64,000 nucleotides of DNA from Cryptomeria japonica. Taxonomy: Eukaryota; Streptophyta; Pinopsida; Cupressales; Cupressaceae. The stretch spans positions 623,039,740 to 623,103,739 of the forward strand of contig NC_081415.1 in assembly GCF_030272615.1 (NCBI RefSeq), read 5' to 3'. How positions within the stretch are numbered: position 1 is the first letter of the stretch; each line of letters opens with the position of its first letter. The notes under the pieces are model-generated. The model ran no database searches and was not told where the DNA came from. It was given only the letters and a program-made list of their open reading frames with translations. Made by a program: the position numbers and the translations under genes. This document shows positions 1 through 11,899 of this stretch, in pieces.

Positions 1-1087
1 TGTATTGGTTTTGTCATTGAAGTCATAACTTATCAACACTTATCCTTCTTGAGATATTTTTTTATGTTGAACCAACACATTATGTTCACCGCGAAGTTCA
101 GTGACTTATGCACAGTCACCGATATATCACTCATCGACAGGTTATATTGTTCACTGACACTAAGGATAACTTGTTATCATCTGGAGATCACTTGGTTATG
201 TTGAAGACATAGTTTGGACACTTGGTTTTTGTATTTTGGTTATTTGTCTAATCAGGTTGACATATTTGTTGTTACTGAAAAATTGGTCTAGGCTATGGAC
301 CGGCATGCATTATCTATTCCAGATCAGCACGACACGTTATGGAGATGATTTAATTAATTGAATATTGGTGTAATTGTATTGAGCCGACATGATGCATCAC
401 ATCTTGACTTATCTGTAATTGATTTAATTGTAATATTCTTAATTAGCTGACCTACACATTTGGTCTTAGGTTTTGGTATATATGTAAGATCTCATTTGTG
501 AGATGATGTAAGTAAAAGAGAAGATAGGGAAATGGTATATGGTTATGGTATTGTAAGATGGAATGTGCAAATATTGAAGATTATATGAGTAGACCATAGA
601 GAAGGTTCAAGGAAGGTTTGAAGGTGATTATCAGAGCTTAACCGGTATTGAATCTAGCATTGGAGATGCTACTTTGAGTAGTACATTATCATTGGATTTA
701 ATCATCCAATTGTAGTTAGTATGACTCCTATTTTGTGATTGAGCAGTGAGCTCTATGCGGTTGGCCTTTCTCCATGTGCAGACCCCATTTGTATACACAT
801 ACTATCTGCAGTAGTATCATCTGATTGTGGGTAAGGTGTCCCACTGTGGTTTTTCCCCTTATACGGTTTCCACATACAAATCTTTGTGTTATGTATTGTG
901 GATGTTGTTTCGCTTTCTGTTATATGCATTGAGTTTCATCAGTATTAATATTAACTGCTAGTTTGTCTATCAACATTAAGTTTGGTCTACCAGTATCAAG
1001 TATCAAGTTTGATTAAGTTATATTTGGGTTGAAATTAATTGATAACTGATTCACCCCCCACCTCTCAGTTGCCTTCGGGTCCCAATA
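1..1087 (+). repeat. Copia-1 5' LTR (left edge cut by window)
   Basis: Aligns by eye along its length with 56523-57614, including the shared block near 301 reading GGACCGGCATGCATTATCT and the terminal CTCTCAGTTGCC block. A TATATATG box at 477-484 is matched at 56999-57006 and may be the promoter. The LTR end is worn (CCCAATAG against CCTAACA in the other copy). Confidence 0.85.
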
Positions 1088-1089
1088 GT

Positions 1090-1101
1090 TGGTATCAAAG
1101 T
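1090..1101 (+). promoter_or_regulatory. Copia-1 primer binding site (tRNA-iMet)
   Basis: TGGTATCAAAG begins three bases after the LTR and matches the usual plant copia site TGGTATCAGAGC except for one transition. It is the minus-strand priming site complementary to the initiator tRNA-Met 3' end. Confidence 0.8.
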
Positions 1102-1144
1102 TAAGTCCTCTTTTTGCAGAAGTCTAACAACTTGATGAGATTCT

Positions 1145-2256
1145 ATGGCAACTAACTTTTTCAGGAAGGATAGTCTGAAACTTTATGGAACTAACTATGG
1201 TATACGGAAGATCAGAATGGAGACACATTTGAATTGCATTGGAAAAGACATATGGGATGTTACAAAGAATGGCTATGTTGGTCCTACACCGAATCAACCT
1301 AATCCACCAACATTGGGTAAGGATGAAGAGAATGATTGCAAAGCAAGAGAAGCACTCTTGAGAGCCTTGTCAGATCAGCAAATCATGGGATTATCAGACC
1401 AATCTACTGCTAAATATATTTGGGATAAATTAGAGAAATTCAATGAAGGAGGTACCACTGTCAAAATTGCAAAACTGGAATGCTTCCGTGTCAAGTATGA
1501 AAATCTGAAAATGGAAGAAGATGAAAGATTTTTTTCTTTTATGGAAAGGGTTAATGAAATTGTTTTGGGAATACAATGCTATGGAGGTTCCTTAAGTGAA
1601 GATGAAATTGTTTCTAAAGTTTAAGAGCATTGCCACCAGCATAGAAAATAAAAGTAATTGCTATTAATGAGTTGAGAACAATGCCTAATACATCAGTATC
1701 TAGAGATACCTTGGTTGGAAATTTTTTAACATTTGAGCTTGAGGAATTTGGTCTTGTTGCTATAATTAAGACAAATTTAGCCTTCAAAGCATCATCATCT
1801 GCAACATCATCATCATCATCATCTGATAAATCTGATTGGAAAGCATCTTATGCAAGAGAACTTGAAGATATTAGGAAGGAAAATGAAGAACTAGAAGAAC
1901 TTGAAGCACTATTTGCAAGGAGAATGCCAAAAGGTCCTATTGGAAGTAAGTATGAAGGTAAAGCACAATTTAAATGTTTTAACTGCAATAAAATTGGTCA
2001 TATGGCATCTAGATGTCTTGATAAACATGCAAGATTAAGAGAAGAAGCTAAAAGAACATATAAGCCTAACCCTGAATATCAGAGATACATATTTAAGAAG
2101 AATAGAGACAAATCATGTTACTATGATGATGAAGGAGTTATTGATGATTTTGATGAAGAACCGATAGACAATGGATGGGATTTTGTTGGAATAAAAGAAG
2201 ATCAATTGACACCTACTATTCCACTGGTAGAGCAAGCCCTGGAAACTAAAATTGAA
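1145..2256 (+). pseudogene. Copia-1 gag (capsid, nucleocapsid), broken
   Basis: Capsid/nucleocapsid precursor that would package element RNA. The N-terminus (MATNFFRKDSLKLYG) and the following helical region fit the copia UBN2/DUF4219 gag type. A CCHC zinc knuckle, CFNCNKIGHMASRC, lies at about 1975-2016, after a Ser-rich linker and a charged coiled-coil-like stretch. The frame ends at TAA 1622; the protein continues in another frame from about 1620, which fits loss of one T. A second in-frame stop follows near 1647. The start is the first ATG after the primer site and begins a good gag N-terminus. Confidence 0.8.
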
Positions 2257-3773
2257 GAAAAGGATGAATGGATTATAGATTCCAGATGTTCACATCATAT
2301 GACTAGTGATAAAAGTAAATTCTCATCTTTTTCAGGAATACAATGGAGTTCTAGTAAGATTTGGGGATGACAAAGCTTGTTTGATCAGAGGAAAAAGTAC
2401 TATATCTTTTGATGGTAAGAACAATACTGACAACATTTATTATGTTGAAGGTTTGAAGCATAATCTTTTGAGTGTTGGTCAATTAGTTGAAAATAAATTT
2501 CAGTTAAAATTCAAGAATGGTAAATGCAAAATCATGAATAGAACTGGTTTGGAGATTGCAACCAGTAATCAGACTAGAGGTAATATTTTTCATTTGAATA
2601 ACAATGAAAAGACACACTTGATTACACATATTGATGAAAGTTGGTTATTGAATAAAAAACTCTATCATGTGAATTTTAATTGCATTATAAAGATTAGTTC
2701 ATCTAAGGCAGTAAGGGATTTACCTAAGATTGTAAAACCTCATAATCTGGTATGTAAGGAATGTCAAATGGGAAAGCAAGTTAGAACAAATTTTAAGAGT
2801 ATCTATGAGAAATTCAATAATGTTCTTGATTTAATTCATACTAACTTGTGTGGTCTAGCAAGTACAAGAAGTCTACACAGAGATAGATACTTTATGCTAA
2901 TCATTGATGATTATTCTAGAATGTGTTGGGTTACTTTTCTCAAGGAGAAAACATAAGCTTTTGGGAAATTCAAATTATTCAAGGCAATGGTAGAGAATGA
3001 AACCGGTAAGAAAATCAAATGTTTAAGATAAGATCAAGGAGGTGAATTTACATCTAAGGAGTTTAATACATTTTGTGAAGTGAATGGAATTAGAAGACAA
3101 CTATCAATACCCTAGACACCTCAGCAAAATGGAGTTGTGGAAAGGAAGAACATAACTATTATGGATACAACTAGAAGCATGATATTAGAAGCAAATCTAC
3201 CTCATGTGTACTTGAGAGAAGCAATGAATACAATGGTTTACAATTTTAACAGAGTTCACATAAAAGGTGAAACTGGTAAGACACCTTATGAACTATGGTT
3301 TAGTAATACTCCTACTCTTAAATACTTCAGAATATTTGGAAGCAAATGCTACATTAGGAGAGATGAGTATATTGCCAAATTTAATCCTAGAAGTGATGAA
3401 GGAATGTTTCTTGGTTATTCATCTAAGAGAAAGGCATATAGATGTTTTAATAAAAAGATTGCAGAAAATCATTGAGAGTGCAAATGTGAAGATAAATGAA
3501 CACTTTAAAGGAAATTCAAGGTCTATGGATTCTGAATCGGGAATTGAGATGATCATAAATGAACCTATATAGAGTGCATCAGTACAAAATGTGGATCCAG
3601 TCACACTGGAATCATCAGAGAATTCTATAGTGACTGAAGAACAACAGCAAGTGAACACACCCAGGTATGTAAGACTGAATCACTTCGAAAGTCAGATAAT
3701 TGGGAATAAGTATCAAGGTGTTATGACAAGAGGAAGACTAACAAATGAAGAGGTATGTTTAATTTCTCAAATT
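2257..3773 (+). pseudogene. Copia-1 protease and integrase, broken
   Basis: Protease opens with WIIDSRCSHHMT near 2270; copia proteases have D-S-G, so the active-site Gly is Arg here. A frame change near 2335 leads into the rest of protease and the pre-integrase zinc region (H...CKECQMGK near 2750-2775). The integrase core follows, with the first catalytic Asp region replaced (HTNLCG), then DYSRMCWVTF, DQGGEF and PQQNGVVERKN. Stops at 2954, about 3029 and about 3112 interrupt it. A frame change near 3450 leads to the linker before RT, which is cut at 3774 by Tat-2. No active integrase could be made. Confidence 0.85.
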
Positions 3774-3778
3774 GAACC
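3774..3778. repeat. Tat-2 target site duplication, left (GAACC)
   Basis: GAACC directly before the Tat-2 5' LTR is repeated exactly at 22472-22476 after the 3' LTR. The Copia-1 reading frame resumes after the right copy, so Tat-2 inserted into Copia-1. Confidence 0.95.
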
Positions 3779-5214
3779 TGTAGTCACATAAATCTGTCCA
3801 TTTTAATTAAATGAATATTTCGTATTTATTTGATTAAAAATCCACTAGCCATCAGTTAATTAAATTAATATTTAATTAATTCATCCCCAAACATTCTTCT
3901 ATTAATTAAATAAATTATTCAATTTATTTTAATTAATTCATTAAATCCAATTCAAATCAATTAAATAAATAAAATCAATTTATTTAATTAAATCCCCCTT
4001 TTCCTCTTTTAAATAAATTAACATTTATTTAAATCATTTTAAATCCCCACCCCACTTGCATTTTCCTACAAATGCAACTTGCACACATTTATTGAAATAA
4101 ATGAATTTTTATTTTAATAAAATCCTATTTTCCCTCATCCACCAAATCCACTTGCAAAAATCTAATCCCCTTCTAGATTCTTCTAACCCTTTCCTAATTT
4201 GCCTAATCCATCCCCTAAATATTGTCACATTCCTAAGCAAAGGGAAGTCACTTCTCAAATGGCCCAAAGTCTTGGATAAAGATTGAAGGTTTTCAACCTT
4301 CAACCACCAAAAACCCCAAAGTCTTTGAAAACCATTAAAGGCTTCCAACTTTCAACCACTTAATCCACAAAGTCTCCAATAACCATTAATGGTTAACCCA
4401 AACCCTCCTACATGGTTAAAACATTTGTTTTGACTCAACCTCCACCCAACCCAAGGGTCTCATCAGGTCATTAATGCTTTGACCATGATTATCTCTTAAT
4501 CATTTGCACATAGGTTTATTCTTGGATTAATTCCTAATCCAGTGGGTAAATCCTAATTTAGGCTTGACCCTTAGCCTTTAGATAACCATGAGGTCTCCTC
4601 AGGCCTTTAATGCCTCCAACCTCTTCTCTCAACCCAATCTTATGTTGACACTTGTCACCATTTCATTGGTGCAAATTGTGCACATGGATTCCCAACTTTC
4701 AAGCTTGACCCTTGATTAAACCTTTCAATCCTGGCCATCCATTGCTCCATTTTTCCTATAAATAGAGCCCATTCCTTCATAATTCAGATCCTGAAAACTT
4801 GTAAGCATTTAGACTATAGCCATTTTAGAAAGCATTTAGCATAGCATAACTAAATATTGTCTTTTTGGTAAAATCAATCATTTTAGCATTAAAAATAGCT
4901 TTTCATTTCATGTTTGGAGCTATTCTACAAATCTCAATCCTCCATAAGCATCCATAGTGCAAAAAGCTGCTGAGAGCTACACTATTTTGGAACTTGGAGA
5001 GGAGAGGAACAAGGGAGAAGGAGCTAATATCATGCTATGAGATAGTTGGAGATATCTCATTGTCTTTACTTCTTTAGTTAGATTCATTAGCATGTTTTTA
5101 GTGTCTCCTTTGGAATGCCTTCATGTTTTAGTTTTTGATTGATTAACTCTAACATCTTGTGTGTTTTGTGTTGTTTGATCTTAGACTAACATTGTGCTAT
5201 TTAGGAGGGCATCA
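3779..5214 (+). repeat. Tat-2 5' LTR
   Basis: Begins TGTAGTCACATAAATC and ends GAGGGCATCA. It matches 21036-22471 over the same 1436-bp length with scattered substitutions only. AT-rich blocks of AATTAATT-type sequence fill its first 300 bp. Short ORFs inside it on either strand recur only because the LTR is duplicated and are not genes. Confidence 0.95.
4757..4764 (+). promoter_or_regulatory. Putative TATA box in Tat-2 LTR
   Basis: CCTATAAATAGAGCC is a strong plant-type TATA context about 980 bp into the LTR and is identical in the 3' LTR at 22014-22021. Transcription would start about 30 bp downstream, giving a U5 of roughly 400 bp. Confidence 0.6.
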
Positions 5215-5216
5215 TT

Positions 5217-5256
5217 TGGTGAACCCGACGTGAATCGAACACACAACCTTCTGATC
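5217..5256 (+). promoter_or_regulatory. Tat-2 primer binding site, 40-nt match to tRNA-Trp
   Basis: Two bases after the LTR comes TGGTGAACCCGACGTGAA, complementary to the 3' end of plant nuclear tRNA-Trp as I recall it. The match continues without a gap for 40 nt through the T-arm and variable loop (CGAAC, CAACCTTCTGATC), with about one mismatch. Usual primer sites are 12-18 nt. Confidence 0.75.
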
Positions 5257-5311
5257 ATTTTTTTTGAAATTAACATTTTGCTTGTTGAAATTGCCACACA
5301 GGTCGCGCTTC

Positions 5312-5582
5312 GGCGCTATTGAACGCGTTTTAGTGCTATTGCAAAATTTCTTTTAGCACTATTGACCCTAAAATAGCGCTATTGAAAATGTTTCAGCGCT
5401 ATTGACAACATTTCAGCGCTATTGTCACAGTTTCAGCACTATTGACACACTTCTAGCGCTTTTGTCTTCTCAGGATTTTCTTTTCTTTCAGCGCTACTGT
5501 TTAAATTAGTGCTTCTGCTCATGCAGACTAGCGCTATTGTATGAATCAGCGCTTCTGTAAAAAACACAGAATAGCGCTATTG
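5312..5582 (+). repeat. Array of 13 AGCGCTATTG-type motifs in sense leader
   Basis: Thirteen copies of a 10-bp motif (consensus AGCGCTATTG; variants AGCACTATTG, AGTGCTATTG, AGCGCTTCTG, AGCGCTTTTG) at irregular 15-45 bp spacing, all in the same orientation. Intervening sequence is unrelated between copies, so this is not a simple tandem repeat. It lies just downstream of the primer site, in the 5' leader of the sense RNA. Its counterpart is at 20163-20472. Confidence 0.9.
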
Positions 5583-7915
5583 CGACAGAGTGTCGCCCAA
5601 ATGGACTTGTAACCCAAAAAATCAGAATTTAGGCTTGTGGAAGCCCCCCTCTTTGAGCATCGATTTTATTAATTTGTTTCTTTTCTTTGTGCAGGTTAAA
5701 CAACACAACAAAAATCACAAAAATTTTCATTTAGTGCTTAAAAAGAACTTAAAAACACAAAAAAGAGTTTTTCATTGTTTTCTAGTTAGGCTTCATTTTA
5801 TTTGGTGCTTAAAATCAACAATTCCATTTTCTTGCATCAAACTAAAGAATTTACAATCCAGACTTCAAATTTTGGGCAAGTAAAAAGAACAATTCACTTG
5901 TTTTTGATTTTTTGCAAACAAATTTTCCTTCATGCAAATGTGTTTTTCATTAAGTTGACCAGGACTTTCAACTTCTAGATTACAAAACATATTGCTTTGA
6001 AGTTAAAAAGAACACCATGACTGTTGGAGCAACATCTCCAAATAGTTAGATCATATTGCCATGATGGATTAAAAAGAACAAGTGAATTTCGTGTTTGGCA
6101 CGCTTGTGCACAAAAGTCGATCGAGTGGACCTACTTCTAACACACACTATCCTCTCCCTTGGCTCTCGTGGTCCTAGGTGCAAGGGAAAAGTGTTAGTAA
6201 CACTCAAATTTTATCTTTTTAAGAGAGGCCTGCCAAGGGATCGATACTCTTGGGAACGACCTCAAGCAGTAAATCCTTCGAGCCGCTATAGAAATTAGGT
6301 GAGAGCGAAAGCTGTAGCCTTGGGTATAGCTGTTCCTATAGTGTAACTAGCCGAAAGGACAAATGGGCCCCACCACCAGTTACAAGGCTCTTAAGTGAGT
6401 CACTACAGAATGAACTTATGTCCAAAAATATCGAACATGACTAAACACCTTTAAGTAGTAGCCCACCTGTTCTATTGATTGAGGATATTTGAGATATAAT
6501 TTAGTGCAAGAGCATAGATGGTTTTGCTCCCAAGATACTCACCATACATATTTCCTTGAGTAGAAACATAGCTTTTTGAAAAGTCACTTGTGGCTTGATA
6601 AAAGTGGTGATTCCCCCATCATAGGGATCATCTATTTGTTATGCTCGTGCAAGACTTAGTATATCACATCCTTACCTGCCACGGCGGGATTCATAAGGTA
6701 TGTAGTACCAAAGTCAAAGAAATATCAAGATGTGGGCTAAATTTATCACAATTGGCCATTTGACCTTAGGGATAAAAAGTGTTTGAAGTGTGTTCATTTT
6801 ACAGACCTAGTGCAAATTGAGCCGACTTCAGGCTTTGGAAATACACCTTAAAATAAATCTAAAGGAAGGGTCATATACAAGTCCAAGGATTGGGTTGATC
6901 TAGACCCATACTCATTTGTGCCTTTGAGGCTACAATCTTGTGTTTGTGTGCTTGCTTTGTTTTCTTGTCAAGAAAAAATCAGAAAATCACTCTAAAAAAC
7001 AAAGTACTCATCCAACATCTGTCAACACAACCAAAAATACCAAAAACAAAGTGCAAACAACACAGAGTCACAACTTTTATGACCATTCTTCACATCTTGC
7101 GAAAGAAGAAGTGTCATCAGAATATTACCTTGAAAAGAAGACCATTAAGCTCAAAGGCTTTGATCAAAAGAAGGAAATTCTTCTATCTCAATAGACAAAT
7201 CTTTGTCTCACATAGAGTCTTTCTACATCGCATGCGTCTATACCTTCAAGGTAAAACAAACGAGTTTGATTCAGAATCATTGAATCGTAGAGCTTTTATG
7301 CAATATAGAGCTCTGAGTTATCACAAAAATCAAGGAGGAAAGATTAATCCCAACTTCTTCCCAAACATCTGTATCACCTACAACACAGCTCGAGAAGTGC
7401 CACCAACGCCTGAAAGGGAAGAGGTAGAGTTTGTCCCATTTGTGACACAGAGTTTTTATTGAAGTTGAAAACATTTTCATCCATCATCTCACTCATACAT
7501 CATCACTTCATCATCAATCCATCTCAAAACTCTCAAAACATTAAGAGGTTCTTGTCCCAAGATTCCTTTTTAGATATTGCTTGAAATCAAACACATCACA
7601 TCACTTTTTAGATTGTTTCTACATCTAGGATAAGCTCATCCTAAGAGACACATCTACGCAGGTTAAAACTAGTTCATGAGTGAATCCTCTCATTGCTAGG
7701 TAGTCAAAATCTATAACACATCTCAGATTTCTCTACACCTTATCACATCAAATCTTATCAAAACAAACAAGCAATTCAAAGAAGGAATTTTGGTTACATT
7801 TACCTTAGAGTGCTAGGGACCTACATACAACACAATCCACCAAACATCATCCATCCTTCATCAAAACAACTCATCATCATCTTCAATCAACTTCAAAAAC
7901 AAACTTTCAAACAAA
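5583..7915 (+). other. Tat-2 5' untranslated leader
   Basis: A 2.3 kb leader between the motif array and gag. The longest frame is 6938-7462 (174 codons), Lys/Arg-rich at first and then ending in a stretch with VPPTPEREEVEFVPF. It has no motif I know and no clear start context, so I do not call it a gene. Around 6100-6300 is a GC-richer block of the kind often seen in long Tat leaders. Packaging and dimer signals would be expected here but cannot be placed. Confidence 0.6.
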
Positions 7916-9493
7916 ATGGCTCAAACACGATCATGATCAAGGCAACGAGAAATAGAAATTGAGGAAGAAGAGGACAACCTTAATGAATTTCAAGAAGCAC
8001 TTGGAGGAAATGTGAATGATGAAAACCCAGGTACACCCACTCCTTCAACAATCGAAAGGGTTCAGCATAACCCTCATTTTAACAGATTATTTGATGAAAT
8101 ATTAAGGAGCAATGCGGATGCTCACTTCTTAAAACTTGCTCAAGAAGGAGCCAAACTCCCCTTAGACTTTGATCTTGCCCAATTAAGACAAGCATCAAAA
8201 AGACAAAGTCGCCATGAGGAGGAAAGGCGTAGAGATCCCATCAGATATAACATCCCTCGAGGTAACCCACCACCTCCTCCTCCTAATGAAATGGAGATGT
8301 TGCGGCAACAAGTTGAGAATCTCGCCCAACAACTTCATAGTGGTGTCAAGATTAACCAATTCTCACTTAATGACATCTGTCCCTATCCATTTGATAGGAA
8401 TATTTATATGCCACCCTTTCCACGCGGGTTCGAAACACCAAAATTCAAAAAATATAGAGGAAAGGGAGATCCCCGTGATCATGTCCAAGAATTTCATTCC
8501 GCTTGTCTCGAAGTCGCATATGAAGACACATACTTAATGAGCCTTTTTCCCCAAAGCTTGGGAGGAACAACCACATCATGGTTTTCCTGACTACCAGGCG
8601 GCATTAGAACATTTGAGGAACTCATCCAGAAGTTCCTATCTCATTACTCTTATAATATTGAACGCGACATCACCATGGCTGATCTATGCAACACCAAACA
8701 AAAACTAGGTGAATTATTCTCAGTATTCCTGCAACGATGGCACCAAATGTCTAGCAGACGTTCTCTTCAGTTACCTGAACGAGAACTAGTGGAAATTTTC
8801 ATTTCCAACTTAAACGAAGAAATGGAATTTCACCTGGATGTCAAAGACACTGATTCTTTTAACGATATGATCACCAAAGGTATAAACTGTGAAAGGGCAC
8901 TTATCAAAAAAGGACTCATCAAAATCTTTAATGAACCCAAAGATGGTCCTCGCCCGCGCTTCAATAGCGATAAACCGAACTTCTGGAACAAGAATAAGAA
9001 TATCGTCAACGATGGAGTTGTGGATGCTCGAACTATCCAAAATGCACAACCTGTGGTTTGATTTGCAGGACAAAATCCTCCACCTCAAAATAACACAAAT
9101 GCTCCTCTTAATCAAGGTCGCATCACATCTCATGATGAACCAAGACCTCGTCCACAAAAACAAAAACGCACATACACTCCCTTAGGGGAACCCATTGAAA
9201 CAGTGATGCGACAACTCATTTCTCAGAATTTGATCACTTTACCTAAGTTATCAAATTATGAGCCTCAAGTCAAACCGGCATGGTGGAGAGATACTGAACA
9301 TTGTGAGTTCCATCAAGGAAGAGGACACAAGACAAGTAATTGTCACCGATTGAAAGATCTCATTCAGGATCTTATTGACCGAGGAGAAATTGAGATTGAA
9401 GGACATGATCCAAAAACAACCAATAATGATCATCAGATGTTCAAAAATCCACTTCCATCGCAAGATCAAAGGGGTCCTTCCACGTCCAGATGA
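7916..9493 (+). pseudogene. Tat-2 gag, broken by stops
   Basis: Structural Gag of the element. The start is ATG 7916, followed by six codons and a TGA at 7934 that fits a former CGA; the downstream frame is the same. A retrotransposon Gag capsid domain lies at about 8420-8700 (GFETPKFKKYRGKGDPRDHV, then FEELIQKFLSHYS). TGA at 8588 sits at WFS-stop-LPGGI, where an Arg codon would fit. A knuckle near 9299-9343 reads CEFHQGRGHKTSNC, C-x2-H-x4-H-x4-C, with His for the second Cys, a known variant in Tat/Athila elements. Further TGAs occur at 9059 and 9491. All parts are in one frame with protease and the start of RT, as in a single Gag-Pol polyprotein. Confidence 0.85.
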
Positions 9494-11899
9494 GGTCCTG
9501 ATACCACTGATTATACGCAAGCTGCGTATAATTACACTGTCAATCACCTGTATGATGCCAGTGAACAAATTGCAACCATAACCTTCAAAAATCCCACCTC
9601 AAATTGCAATGTTGTTATGCGTCACGGCAAAGTTACCATCAAGGCAGCTCCATAAGGCACCACTTCCATCCCAAAGTAGTACAATCTTGTTGAACAATTA
9701 GAGAAAATGCCTGCGCTTATATCCATTTTAGAGCTATTACACCTGTCACCATCTCATAAAACTATCTTGGATCAAGCACTCCAAGAGGCGTCAGTCCCTG
9801 CAAACTTGAATACGGACCAATTTCAAGCCATGGTTGGAAATCTAAAGTCATCACCTTGTCTCACTTTTTCCGAAAGTGACAACTCTTCTTTCCAACAACC
9901 TCATAATGCTTCGCTACACATTGAAGGCTTTGTCAACCAACATAGGATCAAGCGAGTCTTGATCGATAATAGAGCAGGCCTAAACATTTGTACACTACAG
10001 TTGGTCACAGAATTGGGATATGCAATAGAATCAGTGGATCCTCGCAAGAAGATCACCATCAAGGCCTATGATGATGCAGAGCGTTCATCCAAAGGAGCTG
10101 TGGTACTACCAATCCGAGTAGGCCCTGTGGTAAAGCATATCATTTGTCAGGTTCTGGACCTTCCTCTGCCATATAATCTATTATTAGGGAGACCTTGGAT
10201 ACATGCCATGCAAGCCGTTCCATCTACCTACCATCAATGTATCAAGTTCCCACATAATGGTGCAGAGATCACAATCCTGGGCGATGCAAATCCCTTTGCA
10301 TTTTGCCATAATATCAGCCATCAACCAGAGATTACTGTTCCTAATAATAGGGAAGCCATTTCCTCCACATCATATATAAATCCCGCCTCTCTTGCCAGTT
10401 CAAACACCCCTATACCCAAGCAAGAAAAGCTTAAGATGAAAGTCGCAGAGGAAGGTCCTAGAGAATACAACTTGAGTCAGCTCTTTTGTGTGGGAAAAAT
10501 GCCCACTTCTCCTAGAACACATGGTAAACCACAGCAGTTACTCCAACAACCACTAAACATGCCTGCATGTGCTTTGACGCCTTTTATCCTTGGAAAGAGT
10601 CAAGAGGAAGAGACACAAGATGAGGACCTAGTGGAATGGATCTATAAAGATCCCATCACAACTGATAAACCGCGAGTTACACTTCCTACAGAACAGTATG
10701 GCAAAGGCCTCCTCATTATGCAAAGAATGGGATATGATGGTCAGAGTGCTTTGGGATACTGCAAACAAGGACGACATGAACCTCTGTTACCAGAATTCAA
10801 GCCCAAAGGTAATACAGGCCTAGGCTTTGAAAAAGAAGTCCTTCCTAAACTCAGATTCAAAGGAAAACCCAGCAAACCATTTTGCCCACCTACTGCAAAG
10901 AGGACACCTTTCATAATCAAAGCACCATCAAACATTATCCCCACTGCCCCATCGAGGCTCACAACCCCACCACAACCATCTACAATACCAATCATCCCAC
11001 CAAACGAACCAGTAATCCCATCAATAACACCAATAGCAGCAACAACTATATTGGAACCCGCAGCAGCATCTATGGCACCAGCCCTTCCAACAGAAACCAC
11101 TGAGGCAACACTACTGATACTTCCTGTACCAGATCTTTTAAACCCCATCACGATTCCTGCAGCACCAATCACTACAAAGATACATAAACCAATCACACCT
11201 GCCATATTTAACTCCAAAGACATCCCAGTATGGTATAGCAATCGGATGCTGGAGAGTGATTCAGAGACCGACTCACATGAGTGGGAATTCGATTCAGTGC
11301 AACTTAACACTTCAGATGAGGAAGACACATCACCACCTCCACCCCGCAAAGACATCCCTGTTTACGGAGAAGCATAGATAAAGACCACTTGGGTACCTGA
11401 GCTGGAAACATCTTCCACAGACCCTATGTCTCATCCTACGCCTGATTCTGACAAGGAGAGTACCATCAACGACTTTCACCACACTATCTTAACCCTCACT
11501 GATACCTCTAACGAACTTAATCTAGTCGATGAAGTAATGCCCATTATCCACCCTGAACTCATCGAATGGAACCAATCAAATCCTCCATGTCTTGACCTCT
11601 TCCAAAATGATGAGGCTATCATTGACTTTTTGGAATTACGGGATAATCTACCAAGCGGGGATCACAAAGCTGGATTCACCATTGAACTTAATAGCACAGC
11701 ATACTTCGGGGCAGATGCCAAACCTTTCAGCTGCAAAAATATAACAATAAAACATGGATCTTTCAGTGAAAACCACACTATGGCACTGTTTGATCCAACA
11801 AAAGTAAAAAGAAAGAGCGTATCCAATGGTGAAAACCTCTCTGAGGTGCCTGAGGATGAAGGGTTTGACATTCTCCCTGCTAGTGCACAACAGGAATGA
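9494..11899 (+). pseudogene. Tat-2 protease plus G-patch-like region, broken
   Basis: Same frame as gag. A retropepsin-like aspartic protease spans about 9900-10260: LIDNRAGLNICTLQLV (usually D-x-G-[AS], so Gly is replaced by Arg) and the closing LLLGRPWIHAMQ. At about 10699-10835 is a G-patch-like stretch: GLLIMQRMGYDGQSALG, then GRHEPLLPEF and GNTGLGFE. A Pro/Thr-rich linker (10860-11210) and an acidic stretch (11240-11340) follow. Stops are TAA near 9653, TAG near 9671, TAG 11375 and TGA 11897, mostly where CAA, CAG or CGA would fit. It would mature Gag-Pol in the particle. Confidence 0.8.

Noticed and set aside
4101-4348. Short frames on both strands recurring at 21358-21605
   Set aside because: They recur because the LTR is duplicated, not because of coding selection.
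5217-5256. Possible antisense tRNA-Trp gene
   Set aside because: Only the 3' 40 nt are present, at the exact primer-site position after an LTR; there is no acceptor 5' strand, D-arm or anticodon arm.
5312-5582. Regularly repeated 10-bp motif looking like a CRISPR array
   Set aside because: Repeats are only 10 bp, spacing is irregular, there are no cas genes, and the DNA is plant nuclear.
6938-7462. 174-codon frame in the Tat-2 leader as an extra sense gene
   Set aside because: No domain, odd composition and no counterpart found in Tat-3; mentioned with the leader only.
10741-11355. Minus-strand 204-codon frame opposite the Tat-2 protease/linker
   Set aside because: Gly/Ser/Val-rich shadow of the Pro/Thr-rich sense linker; no motif of its own.
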